DNA of 64,000 nucleotides from Corynebacterium yudongzhengii (GTDB lineage Bacteria > Actinomycetota > Actinomycetes > Mycobacteriales > Mycobacteriaceae): positions 992,001-1,056,000 of the forward strand of contig NZ_CP026947.1 of assembly GCF_003065405.1 (NCBI RefSeq). The letters are read 5' to 3'. Positions 39,301 to 46,793 of the stretch are shown piece after piece. Position numbers and translations under genes: made by a program. Every line of letters starts with the position of its first letter. The stretch's first letter is position 1. Under the pieces are notes generated by a model. The model did no database searches. It worked only from the letters and a program-made list of their open reading frames with translations, and was not told the DNA's origin.

Positions 39301-39590
39301 TTACGCACGTGCGTAATGGGGGATGACTGAAAGGCCGATTGGCCTGGGCCACCTGGGGCACATTTTTACCTTGGCCCCTGATTTTTACGCACGTGCGTAA
39401 AGGTGAGAGGAGTTTTCAGGGGTGGCTCTGCGGGTGGATCCGTGCGGGACGCTGGACTATGCCGTGGCATAGTTTGTCCGAGTTTTACGCACGTGCGTAG
39501 TTTTGTTTAGGGGCCCAGACGGGGGTGTTCGACGGTCTGTGGATCGCCGGCTCTTGGTTCTTAAACTCCGGGCGTTACGCACGTGCGTAA
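39301..39590. repeat. Left part of the TTACGCACGTGCGTAA palindrome array
   Basis: Four copies of the 16-bp palindrome lie at 39301-39316, 39385-39400, 39485-39500 (last base G instead of A) and 39575-39590. Start-to-start distances are 84, 100 and 90 bp. The first spacer ends like the type A spacers of the right part (CACAT, then ACCTTGGCC, then TGATTT). The second contains the other palindrome at 39456-39473. The third ends in AAACTCCGGGC, also found before the copy at 41634. There is no gene in 39275-39662. Confidence 0.92.
39456..39473. repeat. Second palindrome, left copy
   Basis: ACTATGCC-GT-GGCATAGT has perfect 8-bp arms. A near-identical copy lies at 41419-41436 in the corresponding spacer type of the right array. 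Confidence 0.85.
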
Positions 39591-39662
39591 TTGGTCGGGG
39601 CAAATTTGAGGAGCGGCGGCGAGCGGAGCTCCAGTCGTGCGGGCCCGCCTAAAACCGACGGA
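39591..39662. other. Short unassigned stretch between the left array and the IS element
   Basis: It holds no gene and no further palindrome copy. It is GC-rich and links the array to the left inverted repeat of the insertion sequence. Confidence 0.5.
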
Positions 39663-39689
39663 GTGAGGGTGTCAGGAAATTTGTGTGTG
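39663..39689 (+). repeat. Left terminal inverted repeat of the IS256-family element
   Basis: It begins GTGAGGGTGTC and ends TTTGTGTGTG; its partner is at 41082-41108 in inverted orientation. Confidence 0.75.
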
Positions 39690-39720
39690 AGGCTCTGATC
39701 CAGAAGGAGTTTCACCGATA

Positions 39721-41072
39721 ATGACAACGGTGACAACGAAGAAAAACCATGACCAGGACAAGGTCAACGAGATCAGCGAGAAGCTGATGGAAAATCCTGA
39801 GCTCGCCAAGCTGATTGGCGAGTTGTCGACGTCCACCGATAACGCCAGCGACCTGGTCAAAGCCCTGTTGCAGGCATCGATTAACGCTGGTTTTGCAGGC
39901 GGAAATGGATGCCCATTTGGGCTACGGTCATTCCGACCGGACGATGAAGGCCCAGGTTGAACCAACACAGGGTAGTAACCACCGCAACGGGTCGTAGACC
40001 AAGACCGTCAATTCTGGGCACGGCGCGTTGGAAGGGATCGTGCCCAGGGATCGTTCCGGCACGTTTACTGCCCAGATGGTGCCCAAGGGCTCACGCCGGC
40101 TGACAGAGCTCGATGACATGATCATCTCGCTGTACGCCGGTGGGATGACAGTGCGTGATATTCAGCACCATCTTGGCTCCACCCTGGGGGTGGATATGAG
40201 CCCGGATACGATCAGCACGATTACCGATGCAGTCTTAGACGAGGTGATGATCTGGCAGAACCGTCAACTCGACGAGTTCTACCCAGTAATCTTTTTTGAT
40301 GCGCTACGCGTGAAGATCCGCGATGGCCACCGTGTAGTCAACAAGGCGTGCTACATGGCGGTGGGCATCGACATAGACGGTATCAAGCACATCCTGGGCT
40401 TGTGGATTGCTGATAATGAAGGTGCCGCCTTTTGGGCATCTGTGTGCGCAGATCTGGCCAACCGTGGCGTCCAGGATGTCTTCATCGTCTGCTGTGATGG
40501 TCTTAAAGGTCTACCGGAAGCTTGTGGAGGCAACCTGGCCACATTCGATGGTACAAACCTGCATCGTGCACCTGATCCGGGCGGCGAATAGGTGGGTGTC
40601 CTATCAGGACCGAAAACCCGTCTCCAGTGCGCTACGTGCGATCTAGACGGCCGTAAACGAAGATACCGCCCGTGCCAGCTTAGATGCGTTCGAAACCTCT
40701 GAGCTTGGCCAGAAGTACCCGCAGTCGGTGAATATCTGGCGTGATGCGTGGGAACGGTTCGTGGGGTTTCTGCAGTTCCCGCCAGCGGCGCGCAAGGTGA
40801 TATACACCACGAATTCAATCGAGTCACTCAATGCTGAGCTGCGTAAAGCTACCCGAAACCGGGGCCAGTTCCCGAACGATACAGCAGCACTGAAGACGCT
40901 TTGGTTGATGATGTGCACCATCGAAGACTAACGCGTTGCCAAACGCGCGAAGCAAGCCAAGCGTGCCGTTGAGTGCAACGGGTATGTTCAAGGAGCGAAG
41001 GCCAATGGCTGGAAACAAGCCATCAACCAACTAGCTGTGGCATACCCAGACCGATTCGCGGACTACCTGTAA
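39721..41072 (+). pseudogene. IS256-family (Mutator type) transposase, multiply disrupted
   Basis: Joined fragments rebuild an almost full-length transposase of about 445 residues, from MTTVTTKKNHDQDKVNEISE to the end QLAVAYPDRFADYL. At least five lesions are visible. Single-T insertions shift the frame near 39890 (GGTTTTGCAGG) and near 40523 (AAGCTTGTGG). In-frame stops are at 39995-39997, 40644-40646 and 40929-40931. Catalytic segments remain recognisable: VIFFDALRVKI with the first Asp, VCCDGLKGL (written IVCCDGLKG) with the second, and NSIESLNAELRKATRNRG with the Glu. Expression of an active protein is not possible. Confidence 0.93.
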
Positions 41073-41081
41073 ACCACCCCC

Positions 41082-41108
41082 CGCACACAAACTATCGGAC
41101 GCTCTCAC
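41082..41108 (-). repeat. Right terminal inverted repeat of the IS256-family element
   Basis: Read on the minus strand it starts GTGAGAGCGTCC and ends TTTGTGTGCG, matching the left end at 20 of 27 bases. Confidence 0.75.
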
Positions 41109-41143
41109 CGGAGTTAGACTCCGGGAGTCACATTTTCACCTCA

Positions 41144-41203
41144 GTCCACTAAGTTGCTGGATTCCGGGTCTAAGAAGTCGTTGGATTCCGAGTCCAATAA
41201 GTG
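41144..41203 (+). repeat. 24-bp tandem repeat, about 2.5 copies
   Basis: Units lie at 41144-41167 and 41168-41191, with a partial third from 41192. The shared pattern is GTC, then TAAG, then TGGATTCCG. A related inverted segment, TTAGACTCCGG, lies near 41114. The block separates the IS end from the right palindrome array; its origin is unknown. Confidence 0.75.
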
Positions 41204-41239
41204 TGTAGGCAAAACAGTTTCACCTCAGGCGTCTGATTT

Positions 41240-41734
41240 TTACGCACGTGCGTAATGGGGAATCGATGAATCCCGGCGAACTCATAGGTAGACGAGACAC
41301 ATTGTCACCTTGGTCCTCTGGTTTTTACGCACGTGCGTAATCGAGGCCGAGCTCCCTCGCTCTTCGTTCATAACAGGGCCAACGCAGCGACCTCGCGAGT
41401 GGAAACAGTCGCGGGCTCACTATGCCGCGGCATAGTGCGGACGGGGTTTACGCACGTGCGTAATCGGAAATCGATGGATCCCGGCGAACTCATAGGTATA
41501 CGAGACACATTGTCGCCTTGGGCCTTTGCCTTTTACGCACGTGCGTAATCGAGGCGAGGATCCCACACGGGGAAAGTGTGGGGGCGAGGCTGTTGGCCCG
41601 CGGTTTGTCGACTCCGTTCGTAAACTCCGGGCATTACGCACGTGCGTAATGGGGAATCGATGGATCTCGGCGAACTCATAGGTGCACGGGACACATTGTC
41701 ACCCCAGGCCTCAGATTTTTACGCACGTGCGTAA
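41240..41734. repeat. Right part of the TTACGCACGTGCGTAA palindrome array
   Basis: Six identical copies lie at 41240-41255, 41325-41340, 41448-41463, 41533-41548, 41634-41649 and 41719-41734. Distances alternate 85, 123, 85, 101, 85. Each 85-bp step has a type A spacer of exactly 69 nt (41256-41324, 41464-41532, 41650-41718) sharing GATCCCGGCGAACTCATAGG-like sequence and GACACATTGTC. The other spacers differ: one holds the second palindrome, one ends AAACTCCGGGC. No gene lies in 41109-41834. Confidence 0.93.
41418..41437. repeat. Second palindrome, right copy
   Basis: CACTATGCCGCGGCATAGTG is a perfect 20-bp palindrome. It corresponds to the copy at 39456-39473. Confidence 0.85.
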
Positions 41735-41834
41735 TCGCGGCGCGCCGCCCAATGGAGCGGGCCTACCATGAAGCCGTCTTTAGCCGGCTAACCCGGAATT
41801 CACGGCAACCCAATTACCGCGAGAGCCGCGTACG

Positions 41835-44800
41835 TCATTTCAGCTTGTCCACGGCCTTCATAATTCTCCGCAGCGACACCGGTCGCGAGGTCCCCAGGCG
41901 CTGCGCGAAGAGACTGACCCGCAGCTCCTCAATCATCCAGGCGATCTCGCGGACCTCCGGCGACTTCTCCCGACCCGCCGGAAGCTGCCGAAGCCGGCCG
42001 CGCAGGTAGGCGTGTGCCTCGTCGATCTCCGCCTGTCGGTCCGCGTCCTTGTCCGGGTCCATGCCCATCTCCTCGAGGCGGATCGACATCGCCTGCAAAT
42101 ACCGCGGCAGATGCTGCAGATGACCGAGCCCATGCCGGGTGATCGCCTGCTCAGGAAGCAGAAAAGACAGCTGGCGCTCCATGTCGTCGATGGCAGGACC
42201 GGTCCATTTATCCAGTTCCTCGCGCACCTTCGAAAGCTGCACCAGCGCCGGCGCCAGAGTCACCACCGCCTGTCGCACTCGCCGCGGAGTATCGGCGGCG
42301 ACCTTCTTGCGCAGCTCCTCGAATTCGCTGGGCTCGCGTACGGGGCCGCCGTTGTCCATCATCGCGTCGCGAATCGCCGCCACCCGCGCATCTCGGACGA
42401 GCCCTTCGGCCCCGCCGTGTGGGTAGTTGTCCACTGCCACGCGCTGAGTCAAGGGGAGACCCTTGATCATCTGCTTGGTGTTCACCGAGATATCGCGCAT
42501 CAGTAGCGTCAGCGTTGCTGTGCGCATCGAGTTCTCCGCGGCCGCCTTCGTCGGCAAGACCTTCACCTCGACGCCTTCGTCGGTCACGCTCAGCGCGGGA
42601 TAGGCCTGCACATCGTGGCCATCGACGGTGGTCGTGACCTCCTCGGGCACCTTCCCGAGGTTCTCCGCGGTCCAGTTCTTCACCGCCGGCGACTCGGATT
42701 TGCGCCCGACCCGGCTCACCGACGAGCGAATGTGGCCCGCCTGCCGTGCCTGCAGCGCCGAGAGATCCTTGTCCGAATCAATGATGCGGCCCTTCTTGTT
42801 GATCGCCGCATACGTCATCCGTAGATGCTCCGGCAGCGCGGACGGCCGGAAATCACTCGCGTTAATCCCGGAACCGCCGAGCTCTCGCAGGACATCGGCA
42901 AGCTGCTCGACGAGGGGAGACTCCCCGGGCACGAGCTTCTCGACGGCCCGCCGCGCGAACTCCGGCGCCGGCACCACCGAGCGGCGCGAGGCTTTGGGCA
43001 GCGTGCGGATCAGCTCCGTCGCGAGCTCCTCGCGCATGCCGGGGACCAACCAGTCGTAGCCGGTCTCGTCGATACCCGCGAGCAGCGGCACCGGGATGTG
43101 GACGGTGACGCCATCGCGCTCGTGGCCGGGCTCGAAGAGGTAGCTGAGCTCGAATTCCAGCGAGCCGTCGCGCCAGCGATCGGGGAAGGCTTCCTCGGTG
43201 ATGGCGGAGGCGTCGTCGCCAAGCAAGGCCTCGGGGTCGAAATCGAGCAGGTCGGGGTTTTCTCGACGCGCCTTCTTCCACCAATGGTCGAAGTTCTTGC
43301 CGGTGGTTATGTTCTCCGGCAGGCGGGCGTCGTAGAAATCGAAGAGCGTGTCCTCGTCGACGACGATGCCGCGCCGGCGCGCCTTCTCCTCGACCTCGGC
43401 GGCGGTCTCGAGCTTCTCGACGTTACGCCGGTAGAAATCATGGTGCGTCGACCAGTCACCCTCGATGAGGGCGTGGCGGATGAACATATCCCGCGCGGCC
43501 ACGGGGTCGACGCGGTGATAAGGCACCAGGCGGTCGGCGACGATGGTCACCCCGTAGAGCATGGTCTTCTGATGTGCCATGGCGGCGGTGCGTTTCGAGG
43601 ACCACACCGGATCCGAGTAGTTGTGGCGCAGCAGGTCCCCACCTAAGTCCTCCACCCAGGCGGGATCGATCGCCGCCACCTGACGCGCCCACAGCCGCGA
43701 GGTCTCCACGAGCTCGGCGGCCATGAGAAACTCCGGCGGTTTCTTAGCCAGCGAGGAACCGGGAAAGACCATAAAGCGCGTGCCGCGAGCCCCCTGGAAC
43801 TCCTTGGACTTGCCGTCGCGGGCGCCGATGTTCGATAGCAGCCCGGAAAGAAGCGAGCGGTGGATGGCATCCTCGTCGCGGTTGACGCGCTCGGTGTCCT
43901 TCTTCTCCCACCCGAGTCGACGGGTGACATCACGCAGCTGGCGCACGAGATCCCACCACTCGCGGATACGCAGGTAGTGCAAAAACTCCTCGCGCATCCG
44001 CCGGCGGAAGGCGTTGCCGGAGAGCTCGTCGCGGGTCTCAGAGATGTAGTTCCACAGCTTGATCAGTGAGAGGAAATCGCTGCTCTTATCCTTGAACCGG
44101 GCATGCGCCTGGTCGGCCTGGGCCTGCTGCTCGAGCGGGCGCTCGCGCACGTCCTGGATGGTCAGAGCGGATACGAGGATGATCAGGTCGTCGAGCACCC
44201 CGCGCTGGCGGGCTTCGACCAGCATGCGGGCCATCCGCGGATCGACGGGAATGCGGGCGATGTCCTTGCCGATATTCGTGAGCACCGGCAGCCCGCCCTT
44301 CTCCTTCTGGGTGATAGCCCCCAGCTCGTGCAGGAGCGTCAGGCCGTCGCGCACCGCCTTATGCTCCGGCGGCTCGACGAAGGGGAAATCGTCGACCGCT
44401 CCCAGCCGCAGCGAGATCATCTGCAGAATGACGCTGGCGAGGTTGGTGCGCAGGATTTCGGGATCGGTGAATTCGGGGCGGGAGTGGAAGTCCTCTTCCG
44501 AATACAGCCGGATGGCCACGCCGTTGGCAACACGGCCACAGCGGCCCGAACGCTGGTTGGCACTCGCCTGCGAGATCGCCTCGATGGGCAGGCGTTGGAC
44601 TTTGGTGCGCGTCGAGTAGCGAGAGATGCGTGCCGTGCCCGTATCGACGACGTAGTGGATCCCCGGCACCGTCAGCGACGTCTCCGCGATATTCGTGGCC
44701 AGCACGATGCGCCGTCCCGAATGCGGGGTAAACACCCGGTGCTGCTCCTGGTTCGACAGCCGGCCGAACAGGGGAGTGACCTCCACGTTGCGGTATTTCT

Positions 44801-45749
44801 TGCCCTCGATGGCCTCCATCGCATCCCGGATGTCGCGCTCGCCGGGGAAGAAGCAGAGGATATCGCCTGGGCCGATGGCCATGAGCTCCTCGATGGCATC
44901 CAACAGCCCGTCGAGAGGGTCCTGATCAACGACGCGATCCCCGGCCGTGACCTCGAGGGGCCGGTAGCGCACCTCGACGGGGTAGGTGCGCCCGGAGACC
45001 TCGACGATGGGGGCGGGGGCGCTGTCGGCATCCGCGAAATGCTCGGCAAAGCGCTCCGGATCGATGGTCGCGGAGGTGATGATCACCTTGAGATCCGGCC
45101 GCTTCGGCAGCAGGTTTTTCAAATAGCCGAGCAGGAAGTCGATGTTGAGGCTGCGCTCGTGCGCCTCGTCGATGATGATCGTGTCGTAGGCGTTGAAGTA
45201 GCGATCCCGCTGCATCTCGGAAAGCAAGATGCCGTCGGTCATGAGTTTGACGGCGGTGGTCTCGGAGACGCGGTCGTCGAAACGAATCGCATAACCCACC
45301 GAGGAGCCAATATCCTGGCCCAGCTCGCTGGCGATGCGCTCAGCCACCGTGCGCGCGGCGATACGCCGCGGCTGGGTATGCCCGATCAGCCCCCGCCGGC
45401 CCCGCCCGAGCTCGAGGCAGATCTTCGGGATCTGGGTGGTCTTACCCGAGCCGGTCTCACCGGCGATGATGACCACCTGGTTGTTCTCGATAGCCTCCGC
45501 GATGTCATCGCGACGCCCACTGACCGGCAATTCGGCGGGGAACTTAATGGGCGGGATGGCTGCCTCGATGCGGGGGATGCGCTGGAGGGCATCGTCGAGA
45601 TCAGCCTTAATAGCACGCAGAGCCTTCGGCGCGCGCGCCTTCTTCAGGCGGCGGCGGAAGGTGCGTTCGTCGGCGAGGGTGAGTCCGTCGAGAAGCTCGT
45701 AGAGTTCGCTTTTCGACGGGGCGGATCCGTTATCGCTGGGTTTAGTCAT
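41835..45749 (-). CDS. hrpA: ATP-dependent RNA helicase HrpA
   Basis: HrpA is a DEAH-box helicase that resolves stalled or collided ribosomes and remodels RNA. The 1304-residue product is full length. The helicase core has motif I GETGSGKTTQIPK (about residues 95-107), the TQPRRIAAR motif Ia, DEAH in IIIDEAHERS (about 190-199), SAT motif III and the motif VI region QRSGRCGRV (about 394-402). The winged-helix, ratchet and OB-fold regions follow, and a long DUF3418-type C-terminus (about 700-1300) typical of bacterial HrpA. It ends 100 bp from the palindrome array and follows oxyR on the same strand. Confidence 0.95.
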   Translation of the reverse strand: MTKPSDNGSAPSKSELYELLDGLTLADERTFRRRLKKARAPKALRAIKADLDDALQRIPRIEAAIPPIKFPAELPVSGRRDDIAEAIENNQVVIIAGETGSGKTTQIPKICLELGRGRRGLIGHTQPRRIAARTVAERIASELGQDIGSSVGYAIRFDDRVSETTAVKLMTDGILLSEMQRDRYFNAYDTIIIDEAHERSLNIDFLLGYLKNLLPKRPDLKVIITSATIDPERFAEHFADADSAPAPIVEVSGRTYPVEVRYRPLEVTAGDRVVDQDPLDGLLDAIEELMAIGPGDILCFFPGERDIRDAMEAIEGKKYRNVEVTPLFGRLSNQEQHRVFTPHSGRRIVLATNIAETSLTVPGIHYVVDTGTARISRYSTRTKVQRLPIEAISQASANQRSGRCGRVANGVAIRLYSEEDFHSRPEFTDPEILRTNLASVILQMISLRLGAVDDFPFVEPPEHKAVRDGLTLLHELGAITQKEKGGLPVLTNIGKDIARIPVDPRMARMLVEARQRGVLDDLIILVSALTIQDVRERPLEQQAQADQAHARFKDKSSDFLSLIKLWNYISETRDELSGNAFRRRMREEFLHYLRIREWWDLVRQLRDVTRRLGWEKKDTERVNRDEDAIHRSLLSGLLSNIGARDGKSKEFQGARGTRFMVFPGSSLAKKPPEFLMAAELVETSRLWARQVAAIDPAWVEDLGGDLLRHNYSDPVWSSKRTAAMAHQKTMLYGVTIVADRLVPYHRVDPVAARDMFIRHALIEGDWSTHHDFYRRNVEKLETAAEVEEKARRRGIVVDEDTLFDFYDARLPENITTGKNFDHWWKKARRENPDLLDFDPEALLGDDASAITEEAFPDRWRDGSLEFELSYLFEPGHERDGVTVHIPVPLLAGIDETGYDWLVPGMREELATELIRTLPKASRRSVVPAPEFARRAVEKLVPGESPLVEQLADVLRELGGSGINASDFRPSALPEHLRMTYAAINKKGRIIDSDKDLSALQARQAGHIRSSVSRVGRKSESPAVKNWTAENLGKVPEEVTTTVDGHDVQAYPALSVTDEGVEVKVLPTKAAAENSMRTATLTLLMRDISVNTKQMIKGLPLTQRVAVDNYPHGGAEGLVRDARVAAIRDAMMDNGGPVREPSEFEELRKKVAADTPRRVRQAVVTLAPALVQLSKVREELDKWTGPAIDDMERQLSFLLPEQAITRHGLGHLQHLPRYLQAMSIRLEEMGMDPDKDADRQAEIDEAHAYLRGRLRQLPAGREKSPEVREIAWMIEELRVSLFAQRLGTSRPVSLRRIMKAVDKLK

Positions 45750-45788
45750 GGTCGACCGCTCATGCTACCCGGCGACCCTGCGGCGGGC

Positions 45789-46745
45789 TTAGTTGGTGCG
45801 CTTTTTGCGGACGTTCTCCAGCGAACGCTGGAACGCCTCGGTGATCAGTTCGCCGAATTCGGCGAACTCGGCGGCCCGCGACGACGAGCTGCGGTACACC
45901 AGGCCCATCTCGCGCTGGGCGGTGACGCCCGAGTCGAAGTGGGAGACGGCGAGGCCGCAGCGGCTCGCCTCCGGGATCAGCGCGGTCTCGGGAACGAGCG
46001 TCGAGCCCAGGCCGCCGACGACCAGCTGGATAATCGTGGTCAGAGAGGTCGCACGCGTCAGGGAATTCGAGGTCTGCGAGGGGTTGAGATCGGCGCGGCG
46101 GCACAGATCCAAGACTTGGTCGCGGAGGCAGTGGCCGTCGTCGAGAAGCAACAGATCCAGGTTTTCCAGATCCGCCAGCTTCAAATCATCGCGGTTGGCC
46201 AGTTCGTGGTCCTCCGGCAGCACCACGGCGAAGTTCTCGGTGTATAAGGGCAGGTCGACGACGCCGCTGGCCTCTGAGGGCATGGCGATCAGGGCGAGGT
46301 CGATCTGGCCGTCACGCAGCTTGTGGAGGAGATCGTCCGTCTGCTCCTCGACGATGCGCGGCTCCATGTCGGGGTAGCGCTCGGTGATCAGCGGCAGCAG
46401 GGCGTTAAGGAGGTAGGGTGCCGCCGTCGGGATGATGCCGAGGGTCAGCGGTCCGGTGAGGGTGCCGGTAGCACCGCGGGAATGCGCGAGGAAGGCCTTC
46501 GCCGCCTCGAGTGTTGCCTTGGCGTAGGGGAGGAGTTCTGCGCCCGCGGAGGTGATGATCACCTTGCGGGTGGAGCGTTCAATCAACTGGATACCCAAGC
46601 CGTGTTCCAAGGCTACGAGGGCCTGAGACAGGGACGGCTGGGAAATCCCGAGTTTCTCGGCGGCGGTGCCGAAGTGCTTCTTTTCGGCGATGGTGACGAA
46701 GGTACGCAGCTGGGCGAGCGTTGGTCGGTACTCTTTATTACTCAT
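45789..46745 (-). CDS. oxyR: LysR-type hydrogen peroxide sensor OxyR
   Basis: OxyR controls catalase and other peroxide-defence genes; in corynebacteria it acts largely as a repressor that peroxide inactivates. The 318-residue product has a LysR winged helix (about residues 8-66, LAQLRTFVTIAEKKHFGTAAEKLGISQPSLSQAL) and an effector domain with the redox cysteine pair in LDDGHCLRDQVLDLC (about 206 and 215), spaced as in E. coli Cys199 and Cys208. The upstream region carries TATACT as -10 box (46780-46785, minus strand) and the palindrome ACCTATAGGT just before the ATG. Confidence 0.93.
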   Translation of the reverse strand: MSNKEYRPTLAQLRTFVTIAEKKHFGTAAEKLGISQPSLSQALVALEHGLGIQLIERSTRKVIITSAGAELLPYAKATLEAAKAFLAHSRGATGTLTGPLTLGIIPTAAPYLLNALLPLITERYPDMEPRIVEEQTDDLLHKLRDGQIDLALIAMPSEASGVVDLPLYTENFAVVLPEDHELANRDDLKLADLENLDLLLLDDGHCLRDQVLDLCRRADLNPSQTSNSLTRATSLTTIIQLVVGGLGSTLVPETALIPEASRCGLAVSHFDSGVTAQREMGLVYRSSSSRAAEFAEFGELITEAFQRSLENVRKKRTN

Positions 46746-46785
46746 ACCTATAGGTTATGTGTCGATGCTCAGAGCTTCAAGTATA
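46746..46785 (-). promoter_or_regulatory. oxyR promoter and 10-bp palindrome
   Basis: On the minus strand TATACT (46785-46780) is a likely -10 box for a short leader. The perfect palindrome ACCTATAGGT (46746-46755) directly abuts the ATG, downstream of the transcript start, where a bound protein would block elongation or translation. OxyR autoregulation is a possible role. Confidence 0.45.
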
Positions 46786-46793
46786 TGGGGTAA

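Larger units (their letters stand above)
39663..41108 (+). mobile_element. Decayed IS256-family insertion sequence
   Basis: The element is 1446 bp long. Imperfect terminal inverted repeats occupy 39663-39689 and 41082-41108; 20 of 27 positions match, including the inner TTTGTGTG. It encodes one Mutator-type transposase, now broken. Length and organisation fit IS256. No direct target duplication of 8-9 bp is visible (CCGACGGA on the left, CGGAGTTA on the right), suggesting the flanks have changed since insertion or rearranged. Confidence 0.85.

Noticed and set aside
39721..41072. Programmed frameshifting in the transposase gene
   Set aside because: IS256-family transposases are encoded in a single frame. 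Three in-frame stops in addition to two frameshifts indicate decay.
39655..41116. Target-site duplication for the IS256-family element
   Set aside because: The 8-9 bp on either side (CCGACGGA and CGGAGTTA) do not match directly.
39301..41734. CRISPR array
   Set aside because: The repeats are perfect 16-bp palindromes, spacers are long (68-107 nt) and repeat among themselves, and no cas genes are present.
39301..41734. parS cluster for ParB
   Set aside because: parS is TGTTTCACGTGAAACA. Only the CACGTG core and the outermost T/A are shared, and parS sites normally lie near the origin with parAB. It remains possible only for an unknown ParB-like protein.
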